Shown: positions 1-5,300 of the stretch, piece by piece | How the letters are laid out: each line of letters begins with the position of its first letter | Position numbering within the stretch: the first letter of the stretch is position 1 | Source: Candidatus Thorarchaeota archaeon MP8T_1 | Lineage (GTDB): Archaea > Asgardarchaeota > Thorarchaeia > Thorarchaeales > Thorarchaeaceae | Length of the DNA: 11,683 nt | Assembly: GCA_002825465.1 (NCBI GenBank) | Contig: PJER01000110.1 | Span: forward strand, 1 to 11,683 | Direction of reading: 5' to 3' | Notes under the pieces: model-generated | What the model saw: the letters and a program-made list of their open reading frames with translations, nothing else | Databases searched by the model: none | Told to the model about the DNA's origin: nothing | Translations under genes and position numbers: made by a program

Positions 1-1
1 C

Positions 2-190
2 TTGGGGGTTGAGCCAAGAGCACATCACTATTTCATTGACACTCAGGCACTGTTTGAAAGACAACCGCTCTATACATTCAACCTCAAACCAAGCGACTAT
101 CAAAGAGTACTGGACTTCAAGTTCACTGATGAAATGAGAAAGGCTATTGAAAGGGAAGGCTTTGAAGTGCTCAGAAACTATGAGTTCTGA
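2..190 (+). CDS. 3' end of unidentified gene (5' truncated by window edge)
   Basis: The reading frame is open from the first bases of the window and ends with TGA at 188-190. No ATG lies near the window start, so the real start is probably upstream and only the last 62 or so codons are visible. The visible part is rich in aromatic and charged residues (HHYF, YTFNLKPSDYQ, REGFEVLRNYEF) and ends in a short amphipathic helix-like stretch. No motif is recognisable. Its stop overlaps the ATG of the next gene at 180, the coupling style used through the whole window, which supports it as a genuine gene end. The function is unknown. Confidence 0.6.
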   Translation: MGVEPRAHHYFIDTQALFERQPLYTFNLKPSDYQRVLDFKFTDEMRKAIEREGFEVLRNYEF

Positions 191-356
191 TGTCGAAATC
201 ACGGTCTGTTCGTACTGTCTAAGGGTATATAGCAAACGTCCATTCATGTGCAAGTGTAACAGCAATGTGTTCTTGAATGAGTACATAACGAATGAAGAAG
301 TACTCGCACAGATCAAAGAGAAGTATGAGTTTATAGATAATGAGGAGGAGTCATGA
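180..356 (+). CDS. Small Cys-rich (putative zinc-binding) protein, 58 aa
   Basis: This is a 58-residue protein with a C-x2-C pair (C10, C13) and a C-x-C pair (C24, C26) spaced as in a small zinc knuckle or ribbon, followed by an acidic helical tail (roughly 38-58, ending NEEES). I chose the ATG at 180 because it overlaps the upstream stop (188-190). The frame can also begin at a TTG at 147, but that would add 11 residues buried in the preceding gene. The SD is weak, so translation probably depends on coupling. Zinc binding is inferred from cysteine spacing only. No specific family was recognised and the role is unknown. Confidence 0.65.
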   Translation: MSSDVEITVCSYCLRVYSKRPFMCKCNSNVFLNEYITNEEVLAQIKEKYEFIDNEEES

Positions 357-775
357 AGATGTACTCGTTTGGTGGTATAGCATTTGATAAAGATGGCATA
401 CCTTCACCCATAGCCACTGGTTTTGTGATCGCACAGAACGACGACGAAGCTCAAGGCAAAGCCATATCTCAAATGAAGGATAGGTTTCCAAGGCGTCAAG
501 GTCATAGTCTCTGGTTCGCTGAGACCAGAGAAATACCGAATATAGCTATTAGATCATACGCCACAGATAATCTTGATATGGTCAAAACGCCCGATCTATT
601 TATAAGAAGTGTAGGCTCATACGATGAGAGATTCAGAAGTACCGATTGGGAAGACTTAGTGAAAGAGATCAAGATTATCTTGGGTGATGCAAAGTTGAGT
701 GCACATCTGACCTGTAAGCCTATTGGCGTCAGCGAATACATGAGACCAGTCGGAGGGCTAGATGGCAGTGTATAG
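353..775 (+). CDS. Hypothetical phage protein, 140 aa
   Basis: The start at ATG 353 overlaps the preceding TGA and follows a strong SD (AGGAGG at 343-348). The N-terminal 60 residues look like an alpha/beta fold: a strand (YSFGGIAF), a second strand (IATGFVIAQ), an acidic turn (NDDEAQ) leading into a helix (GKAISQMKDRF), then a strand (HSLWFAETREI). The C-terminal half is charged and probably helical (DWEDLVKEIKIILGD). I recognise no catalytic motif, membrane segment or signal peptide. The N-terminal pattern resembles that of the next gene, so the two may be distant paralogues. The function is unknown. Confidence 0.75.
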   Translation: MKMYSFGGIAFDKDGIPSPIATGFVIAQNDDEAQGKAISQMKDRFPRRQGHSLWFAETREIPNIAIRSYATDNLDMVKTPDLFIRSVGSYDERFRSTDWEDLVKEIKIILGDAKLSAHLTCKPIGVSEYMRPVGGLDGSV

Positions 776-959
776 CGTTGCTGTTGAGCTGAAAGAGATC
801 GAACCAACATGGGTAATCTTAGTGCCTGACGCCCAGGACGCCGAAGATGCAATGCGTCAGGCAAAAGCACTTGTCAGACATCTTGATAGAACACCACACT
901 TTACACGTGCTTACAAACAAGATAAACCATCAGTAATTTATACAGTCCCGATGACATGA
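762..959 (+). CDS. Hypothetical phage protein, 65 aa
   Basis: This is a 65-residue protein starting at ATG 762, with GGAGGG at 752-757 just upstream and a 14-base overlap with the previous gene. Its order of predicted elements is strand (VYSVAVELKE), strand (TWVILVPDA), acidic turn (QDAEDA) and helix (MRQAKALVRHL), then strand (PSVIYTVPM). That resembles the N-terminal half of the preceding gene product, suggesting a duplicated small alpha/beta domain. There are no Cys residues, no membrane segment and no recognised motif. It is well supported as a gene by SD and overlap, but its function is unknown. Confidence 0.7.
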   Translation: MAVYSVAVELKEIEPTWVILVPDAQDAEDAMRQAKALVRHLDRTPHFTRAYKQDKPSVIYTVPMT

Positions 960-970
960 AAGGACAATAA

Positions 971-1420
971 ATGGATGAGCCAACCTACATTCCTGCTGGT
1001 AGTGAGTTTGATGATGATTATGGCAGACCAAACAGAATGCCAAAGTGGAGACTACCGAATAGCAGTATAGAGAAGCTGCTCTTTGATGCCAGTAGACGAC
1101 AGCTTTACAGACCAGACGAGAGAGGTCTCCGCAGTCAAATCTTGATGATCGAGAAGCAAGCTTTGTCCCTTGATACGGGCAAAGAAGCGGTGTATCCTAT
1201 GGAATGGATAGAACACTGTGCTAGTGTATGGAAGAAAGCGAACAAGTACAAGACTGTCAGGACGCTGCCAAACTTGATAAAATACATCATGAACCATGAT
1301 CGTAAAGCCAGATGGCTAATAGTATGGTATAAGCAACATCCTGAAGTAGCAAAGAAGAGAGACTATACCGATGCACTTGATTATGAACAAGACGACACCG
1401 ACTACTCGGAGGGTTTATGA
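971..1420 (+). CDS. Hypothetical protein upstream of helicase loader, 149 aa; possible replication accessory protein
   Basis: The start at ATG 971 is preceded by AAAGGA (959-964) with 6-base spacing, and an 11-base gap separates it from the upstream gene. The protein is charged, with an acidic N-terminus (GSEFDDDYG), a helical basic centre and a very acidic C-terminus (DALDYEQDDTDYSEG). Residues about 75-120 (PMEWIEHCASVWKKANKY followed by LPNLIKYIMNHDRKARWLIVW) form consecutive helices with a pattern like the C-terminal helical regions of phage replisome-organiser or DnaD-like proteins. Its TGA lies within the start of the AAA+ loader gene. A role in origin binding or loader recruitment is inferred mainly from position; no DNA-binding motif is certain. 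Confidence 0.8.
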   Translation: MDEPTYIPAGSEFDDDYGRPNRMPKWRLPNSSIEKLLFDASRRQLYRPDERGLRSQILMIEKQALSLDTGKEAVYPMEWIEHCASVWKKANKYKTVRTLPNLIKYIMNHDRKARWLIVWYKQHPEVAKKRDYTDALDYEQDDTDYSEGL

Positions 1421-2229
1421 AAAGCTTGAATAGACTACAGTCATGGATATTCTGGAGGAATGCCAGCAATGATCCTGACAACGTGGTCAGTAAACTCCTG
1501 AAGGCTCTAGGCTACAGGTTTCCTGACCAGTCTATTGTTTATGAGAACCTCCGCCGAAGCAGAGGCATTCAAGCCTGTCCATTCTGTGATGGATGGGGAG
1601 CTTATTCTCCCGCGGAGGAGACAGAGGTAGTTTGTCTATGCTCTATTCTGCGATGGCAACACAGCTTCTCTGACATCATCAAGGAGTACAGCATCAAGAA
1701 CAAGCATACTACGCTCAGTGATTTCATTGTGCGTGGTACTCCAAACGATAAGCCACAGATCGAAGAGGCAATCGCCCTTACAAAGCGGTGGACAAGGCAA
1801 CCCGACTTTTGGGTATTGTTCATAGGTGGTAATGGTACTGGCAAGACACACATGATGGGTGGCATGAGAGAAAGTGTAAAGCCTATCTCTATCTACACCA
1901 CGGCAGGGGAGTTCGAGGCTATGATGTTCAAGCTTCGCAATGGCAATGTGGGAAGGTATGTAGACGCACTGACTCAAATACCTATTCTGTTCTTCGATGA
2001 TTGGGGAATGGAATACTCTGGACCTTGGGTGAACACTACCCTGAACAATATCATCAATGCAAGATATAGCGATCACGAGGGACTTGTTACTATAGTCGCA
2101 ACTAACATGAAGATGGGAGAAGCGGCTGATCTTAACAAGCGTGTTGCATCGAGACTGTCTGACAAGAAAATAGTAACGCATCTCGTTATGAGTGTGAGCG
2201 ACGCTCGGAGGGATTTTGTCAATGGGTAG
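1417..2229 (+). CDS. DnaC-like AAA+ helicase loader with N-terminal zinc ribbon
   Basis: This is a 270-aa AAA+ ATPase of the DnaC/DnaI/IstB type, which delivers the replicative helicase to single-stranded DNA. Motifs visible: Walker A at 137-145 (GGNGTGKTH, K143/T144), Walker B at 190-197 (ILFFDDWG, D194/D195), sensor 1 N230 (VATN), and a C-terminal R-containing motif KRVASRL (241-247) expected to hold the arginine finger. A zinc site is likely before the ATPase: CPFCDGWG (C54, C57) with CLC (C73, C75), which is common in DnaI-type loaders for helicase contact. The start at ATG 1417 overlaps the upstream TGA and has GGAGGG at 1408-1413. The stop overlaps the helicase start, which strongly supports a loader-helicase pair. 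Confidence 0.93.
   Translation: MKSLNRLQSWIFWRNASNDPDNVVSKLLKALGYRFPDQSIVYENLRRSRGIQACPFCDGWGAYSPAEETEVVCLCSILRWQHSFSDIIKEYSIKNKHTTLSDFIVRGTPNDKPQIEEAIALTKRWTRQPDFWVLFIGGNGTGKTHMMGGMRESVKPISIYTTAGEFEAMMFKLRNGNVGRYVDALTQIPILFFDDWGMEYSGPWVNTTLNNIINARYSDHEGLVTIVATNMKMGEAADLNKRVASRLSDKKIVTHLVMSVSDARRDFVNG
1605..1621 (+). repeat. 17-nt GC-rich inverted-repeat partner A (SacII-like core)
   Basis: TTCTCCCGCGGAGGAGA lies inside the zinc-ribbon part of the loader gene. Its exact reverse complement is found at 7327-7343. The core is near-palindromic around CCGCGG, so each copy can also form a small CTCC/GGAG hairpin. The segment is much more GC-rich than its surroundings. Confidence 0.6.
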
Positions 2230-3127
2230 ACGAGGAATAGACTCACCAACACTAGCGGAGTCTTATGTTACTCTGCTAAGGCACAAGCACGAATATCCAC
2301 ATCTATACAGAGGCTACCCACTATTCCTGAAAGACCTGAATAGAATGCTTGGTGGTCTTGGAAGAGATTGGTACATGGTAGTAGCTTCTCAGACGGGAAT
2401 GGGAAAGACATCCTTCCTGATTTCCCTAGCTTACATGCTAGGACTGCAACCAGACCTGAAGTATCTGTTTGTAGCACTTGAAGAGAACACAATGCAAGTA
2501 GCAGAGAGACTGTTCTCGCACGATACACAGATCAGCAGGACAATATTCCGAGACTTGAAGCTAAAGGATGAAGATTGGAGATTGGTAGAGAGTGCAAAGA
2601 ATGTAATCTCGTGCTTTGGTGGGATATGGGCTTATGGTGCTAATGATGTTAGCTCAATAGCAAGTCTGATCAGTGAGCATAAACCTCAAGTGCTGATCAT
2701 AGACTATATCCAGCTGATGACGAGAAAGGAAATGAAGTGGCGGTCTACTACTGAAGAGATGGCATCCATCTCGAAGTGGCTGAAAGGCTTGACCCTTCCT
2801 AAAGAGGGAGAAGCATTGAGTAACTGCATAGCAGTAGTCGCCGCAGCTCAGTTGAACGATGAGGGTAGAGTACTATGGTCAAGGGACATCATCAGGGACT
2901 CAGATGTATTCTTACAGATAGAGAAGTTTGAGGTCGCTGGTCAGGAAGACACGAGGCTTAGAGAAATAAAGATCAAGAAGTCAAGACATAGTGGCATAGG
3001 CAGTATTGATGTCAGGTTCAATGGTGATATTTCTCTGCTTGGAGACATCGACATCAAACCAAAGACCGAGAGGGACGTAAACAAACTTTACCAGGAGTAT
3101 TTGAATGCACCCATCAATAAGGAATAG
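2222..3127 (+). CDS. DnaB-like replicative DNA helicase, RecA-like core only
   Basis: This is an SF4-type helicase motor of 301 aa. Motifs: Walker A SQTGMGKTS (56-64, K62), catalytic-Glu region VALEE (84-88), Walker B VLIIDYIQLM (157-166, D161), motif H3 AAAQLN (207-212, Q210), and motif H4 IKIKKSRHSGIG (249-260) holding the likely arginine finger R255. The start at ATG 2222 fits GGAGGG at 2207-2212; a TTG at 2216 is in frame but too close. The protein begins only about 50 residues before Walker A, so the N-terminal collar domain of bacterial DnaB (full length about 450 aa) is missing, and there is no primase domain. It overlaps the loader gene by 8 bases and would be its partner at the fork. 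Confidence 0.93.
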   Translation: MGRRGIDSPTLAESYVTLLRHKHEYPHLYRGYPLFLKDLNRMLGGLGRDWYMVVASQTGMGKTSFLISLAYMLGLQPDLKYLFVALEENTMQVAERLFSHDTQISRTIFRDLKLKDEDWRLVESAKNVISCFGGIWAYGANDVSSIASLISEHKPQVLIIDYIQLMTRKEMKWRSTTEEMASISKWLKGLTLPKEGEALSNCIAVVAAAQLNDEGRVLWSRDIIRDSDVFLQIEKFEVAGQEDTRLREIKIKKSRHSGIGSIDVRFNGDISLLGDIDIKPKTERDVNKLYQEYLNAPINKE

Positions 3128-3380
3128 ATACTTTACCTACGAAGAACATGGAGACCTGAAAGCTTATATCGGTCTTGTAACAAATGACGATGATGCACAT
3201 AGTATATTCTTTGGATTTGCAATCAACAAAGAAGTACTAAAGGAGCTGTGGGACAAGCGTGGATACAAGGTTATTGTGGTAGTAAGCCTTGAAGCAATGA
3301 TGAATAAATCCCTGAAGGACATGGATACCATCGACCTGCGGAAAGAGATCAACAGCATTCCTAGAAGCGTTGACAACTGA
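3105..3380 (+). CDS. Hypothetical protein after helicase, 91 aa
   Basis: The start at ATG 3105 has AGGAG (3093-3097) at 7-base spacing and overlaps the helicase gene by 23 bases, so it is probably co-translated with it. The 91-residue product is soluble and mixed alpha/beta: strand (AYIGLVTND), acidic DDD, strand (SIFFGFAI), helix (KEVLKELWDKRG), strand (YKVIVVVSLEA), then a helical tail. I recognise no family. The last bases of its coding region contain the -35 box of the promoter that drives the next gene, so transcription of the regulator begins inside this gene's end. A replication accessory role is a guess from position only. Confidence 0.75.
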   Translation: MHPSIRNRYFTYEEHGDLKAYIGLVTNDDDAHSIFFGFAINKEVLKELWDKRGYKVIVVVSLEAMMNKSLKDMDTIDLRKEINSIPRSVDN

Positions 3381-3398
3381 ACAAATGTTATGTACAAT
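3370..3398 (+). promoter_or_regulatory. Consensus sigma70-type promoter for the winged-helix regulator operon
   Basis: A perfect -35 hexamer TTGACA lies at 3370-3375, followed after exactly 17 bases by TACAAT (3393-3398), five of six matches to the -10 consensus. It stands in one of the very few non-coding gaps of the window, directly upstream of the regulator gene. Transcription would start near 3405, giving a leader of about 17 bases that carries AAGGAG (3409-3414) before ATG 3422. No other intergenic promoter of this quality was found in the window. Confidence 0.75.
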
Positions 3399-3407
3399 AG
3401 ATACATA
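3389..3407. promoter_or_regulatory. Inverted repeat overlapping the -10 box; putative operator
   Basis: TATGTA (3389-3394), seven bases, then TACATA (3402-3407) form a perfect 6-bp inverted repeat. The left arm covers the start of the -10 box and the right arm covers the expected transcription start, so a dimeric protein bound here would block polymerase. The next gene encodes a winged-helix DNA-binding protein, which makes autoregulation the simplest reading. A near copy of the left half, ATGTACGATAG, begins at 3422, 31 bases (about three helical turns) after ATGTACAATAG at 3391. Operator function is inference. Confidence 0.5.
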
Positions 3408-3421
3408 TAAGGAGAGCAGAA

Positions 3422-3670
3422 ATGTACGATAGTGAAGCATTATTGATCCTGAAGAGAGTGGATGAAAGACGGACTGTGCGTGAAATTGCAGGTGAATTTC
3501 ATCTCAGTGCAACCACGATCCACTATAGGATAAAAGCATTAGAAGACATGGGACTCGTTGAGAGTATTGGCGAGAACCTTGCCAGGAACAAACAGCTGAC
3601 TGACCTTGGGAGACAGGCTCTCGAAGTGAATAAGATTATTTCCATTGTCGAGAGCAAGTCTCCCGAATAG
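3422..3670 (+). CDS. Winged helix-turn-helix transcriptional regulator, 82 aa
   Basis: This small protein consists of little more than one winged-helix domain. A first helix (5-14) precedes the helix-turn-helix at about 18-42: TVREIAGEF, turn HLSAT, recognition helix TIHYRIKALEDMG. It is followed by LVESIG...NKQL as the wing and by LTDLGRQALEV, a C-terminal helix typical of MarR/ArsR-like and other wHTH proteins. There is no ligand-binding or protease domain. The start ATG 3422 has AAGGAG at 3409-3414 with 7-base spacing. It is the first gene after the promoter at 3370-3398, whose -10 box is overlapped by an inverted repeat, so it probably represses or controls its own operon. The family-level call is solid; its targets are inferred. 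Confidence 0.85.
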   Translation: MYDSEALLILKRVDERRTVREIAGEFHLSATTIHYRIKALEDMGLVESIGENLARNKQLTDLGRQALEVNKIISIVESKSPE

Positions 3671-3679
3671 GAGGCACAG

Positions 3680-3784
3680 ATGAATAAGTTTTTCAACTGG
3701 TTAGAAAGGATCATCTATGTCATTGGAATGATCATCATTGGTCTGAACTTTGACATAGGTGACTTTGATGACTTTGATGACTGA
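3680..3784 (+). CDS. 34-aa membrane microprotein with acidic tail
   Basis: This short frame has a perfect SD, AGGAGG at 3669-3674 with 5-base spacing, overlapping the stop of the regulator gene. The product has a short N-terminal amphipathic part (MNKFFNWLERI), one hydrophobic segment (IIYVIGMIIIGLNF, about 11-24), and an acidic Asp/Phe tail (GDFDDFDD). This looks like a single-pass membrane peptide, although the segment is short for a full span, so peripheral insertion is possible. The last codons lie in a GACTTTGAT tandem repeat that also forms the start of the next gene. Such phage microproteins are often host-membrane effectors, but I see nothing that fixes a role here. Confidence 0.65.
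   Translation: MNKFFNWLERIIYVIGMIIIGLNFDIGDFDDFDD
3761..3778 (+). repeat. Tandem duplication of GACTTTGAT
   Basis: Two perfect 9-bp units (3761-3769 and 3770-3778), followed by another GAC, are read in two frames at once. In the microprotein frame they encode the DFD-DFD acidic tail. In the next frame they encode TLMTLM and create two successive in-frame ATG codons (3768 and 3777), with a GTG at 3759 as well. The unit length keeps both frames open, so copy number can change without a frameshift. Confidence 0.7.
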
Positions 3785-4190
3785 GGAATACGAAGCAGTA
3801 TTCAGGCTGGTCGCTGCCATCAGGTCAGACATGATGGAGGATAGAACATTCGCCAAGGCGAAACCCAATCATTACGGTGGCGTGAATAGCCTGATACTTC
3901 CTGCACTGTCCAACAAAAAGAATAGGATACCGATACTGAGAACGCTTACTGGTATCAAAGCATTGACAAGTAGCAAGAACCTGACTGCATGGACATGTGT
4001 ATCGATTATCAAGGAGCTGATAGATGAAGAGACAGACAGTTGGGACACTACCGATGACGCTTGGGCTATCCTACAATCAGCAGAGAAGCTGGTTGAAGCT
4101 GAACCTGATTTCGGAAAGAGGGAAGCTAGATATAAGAAGTGGTATGAAGAAAGTGTCATGTGCAATATGCAAGAGGACTATCCCTTCTAG
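3768..4190 (+). CDS. Hypothetical protein, 140 aa
   Basis: Three in-frame starts are possible: GTG 3759, ATG 3768 and ATG 3777. I chose 3768 because AGGTGA at 3757-3762 sits 5 bases upstream. It overlaps the microprotein gene by 17 bases. The protein is mostly helical: an N-terminal helix (EEYEAVFRLVAAIRSDMM), a basic linker, a region AWTCVSIIKELIDEETDS, and a C-terminal acidic helix rich in Trp/Lys/Glu (KREARYKKWYEESV). No motif, membrane segment or metal site was recognised. It overlaps the HNH-like gene by 47 bases. The function is unknown. Confidence 0.7.
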   Translation: MTLMTEEYEAVFRLVAAIRSDMMEDRTFAKAKPNHYGGVNSLILPALSNKKNRIPILRTLTGIKALTSSKNLTAWTCVSIIKELIDEETDSWDTTDDAWAILQSAEKLVEAEPDFGKREARYKKWYEESVMCNMQEDYPF

Positions 4191-4485
4191 TCCAGACATG
4201 CATGAGCCAATAATTACAAGGGGGATGGTGCGACATGCAAAAGAGCAGCACATCATTTTCTCAAGATATAACAGTGTATTCGTATGTCCAGGTGGCAGTG
4301 GCAGCAAATGTCACGCAAATGCCCACACAAAGGAAGGACAGGAAATATGCATTCAGCATCTGATAGAGATCGAAGGCTTAGAAAATATTCTGAAATGGCT
4401 GACAAGTATCGAAGATCAGTTCCCCCAAACAGTACAAGAGAGAAAAAGGTTAGTCCAGAACGTATCGAAGCTATCAAGCGGATGA
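4144..4485 (+). CDS. HNH-endonuclease-like zinc protein, 113 aa
   Basis: The layout suits a small HNH (beta-beta-alpha-metal) protein. A zinc pair CAIC (C6, C9) is followed by EQHII (E34, H36), then RYNSVFVC (N43, C48) and KCHANAH (C56, H57, H61). The H36...N43...H61 series fits the H-N-H residues, and the four cysteines fit the structural zinc. One departure is that the residue before H36 is Gln, where most HNH enzymes have Asp or His as a metal ligand, so catalysis may be altered. The start ATG 4144 has only a weak SD and lies in the previous gene. The C-terminal 50 residues are helical. Phage HNH proteins can be homing, packaging-associated or nicking enzymes; context here does not decide. 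Confidence 0.6.
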   Translation: MKKVSCAICKRTIPSSPDMHEPIITRGMVRHAKEQHIIFSRYNSVFVCPGGSGSKCHANAHTKEGQEICIQHLIEIEGLENILKWLTSIEDQFPQTVQERKRLVQNVSKLSSG

Positions 4486-4751
4486 GTGATCATGACCTGG
4501 AAGGTCTGATAGCAGACCACACAGGCTATCTCGGTAAACCAGCAACTGAAATAAAAGACTCGCTACTGGCACTGCAATACGCAGAGGACAGGTACGGTGT
4601 TATTGTCAAAGATTATGTCAGACATAGGAACAATAACAGATGGATCATGTATGACAGGTACGGAGGCTCAATGACAGTAACCAATCTGCCAAGAGCAATA
4701 TGTATAGAGATTGTCAAGACTGTAGCAAGAGAAGAGGAAATAGAATTATGA
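4482..4751 (+). CDS. Hypothetical protein, 89 aa
   Basis: I chose the start ATG 4482 because it forms an ATGA overlap with the preceding stop, the usual arrangement in this window. The frame is open further upstream, and ATG 4395 would give a 118-aa protein with a basic N-terminal extension (DKYRRSV, REKKVSPER) at the cost of a 91-base overlap. Neither start has a strong SD. The core has a helix (DLEGLIADHTG), an Ile/Leu/Tyr-rich helix (IKDSLLALQYAEDRYG), strands, and a C-terminal helix with an acidic end (VKTVAREEEIEL). No family was recognised. Confidence 0.6.
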   Translation: MSDHDLEGLIADHTGYLGKPATEIKDSLLALQYAEDRYGVIVKDYVRHRNNNRWIMYDRYGGSMTVTNLPRAICIEIVKTVAREEEIEL

Positions 4752-5077
4752 ACCACCCTAAGCAAGAGACAATAGAGAAAGCTGTACTGATGATGAACTA
4801 TATTATTGGACGCTACGAAGATCAAGGCTATCCGCCAACAGTACGTGAATTATCCTACGTGTTTGAGATCGGTAGCACATCTCATGTTAGTAAGTACCTC
4901 GACCTACTTATAAAGGCTGGATACTTATGGAAAGATGCTAAAGGTCATCTAAGGGCGAAGCTTCACGTCAGATACCAAGGACCAATCGTGTCCGTGAGAG
5001 AACTTGATGCAAGATTGAGACAGGCAAGAATGGAGCTTAACGATGATACATCCGACACTATCAGTGAAACTGAATGA
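4748..5077 (+). CDS. LexA-type DNA-binding domain protein without peptidase domain, 109 aa
   Basis: The N-terminal 75 residues match the pattern of the LexA N-terminal winged-helix domain: a helix (ETIEKAVLMMNYIIGRYEDQG), the hallmark YPPTVRELSYVFEI at 28-41, a recognition-helix region (STSHVSKYLDLLIKAGYL) and a wing (GHLRAKLHV). Full-length LexA is about 200 aa and ends in a Ser-Lys autopeptidase. Here there is only a helical charged tail (VRELDARLRQARMELND), so the protein cannot self-cleave by that mechanism. The start ATG 4748 overlaps the upstream stop as ATGA, with AGAGGA at 4733-4738. It is probably a regulator, perhaps of host SOS-type or phage promoters. The domain call is good; the target is inference. 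Confidence 0.75.
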   Translation: MNHPKQETIEKAVLMMNYIIGRYEDQGYPPTVRELSYVFEIGSTSHVSKYLDLLIKAGYLWKDAKGHLRAKLHVRYQGPIVSVRELDARLRQARMELNDDTSDTISETE

Positions 5078-5300
5078 AGACGGAGAGTATGACGGAATAC
5101 AGGTAAAAGCTGGTCTTGCTGTAAAGTCTTTCAAGACCACTGGTTTTACCTCGGACTTTGAGAGCGCATGGCTGTTTGCAAAGGTAATATGTTTGTCCGA
5201 AGGGATGAGACATTTGATGAATACATTATCGACAATAAACTTGAAGACAAATATAACTGGATGCTCAAAGGTACAGAGTATGCGCCTACGGGCGGAATGA
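5043..5300 (+). CDS. Hypothetical protein, 85 aa; C-terminal part doubtful
   Basis: The start ATG 5043 has GGAG (5032-5035) at 7-base spacing and a 35-base overlap with the LexA-like gene, so initiation looks real. The first 50 or so residues (NEDGEYDGIQVKAGLAV, TSDFESAWLFAKV) look like a normal protein of this genome. From about position 5190 onward the composition changes (Ser/Thr/Leu-rich, few acidic residues), while the frame shifted by -1 reads like a normal acidic protein to 5335. Either two genes overlap by more than 100 bases, or this gene is shortened by a frameshift or sequence error at about 5165-5195. No family was recognised. Confidence 0.5.
   Translation: MIHPTLSVKLNEDGEYDGIQVKAGLAVKSFKTTGFTSDFESAWLFAKVICLSEGMRHLMNTLSTINLKTNITGCSKVQSMRLRAE

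Noticed and set aside
502..870. Open frame on the - strand antisense to the first genes
   Set aside because: It lies across two + strand genes that have strong SD sites and normal composition; its product is low in acidic residues and has no motif. The same applies to other - strand frames (for example 1636-2181, 3872-4165, 7934-8455).
3964..3990. TTGACA-like hexamer in the 140-aa gene
   Set aside because: No acceptable -10 box follows at 16-18 bases, and it is within a coding region.
4395..4481. Longer N-terminus for the 89-aa protein from ATG 4395
   Set aside because: No SD at usable spacing, and it would overlap the HNH-like gene by 91 bases. The ATGA overlap at 4482 is the common pattern here. 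Kept as an alternative only.
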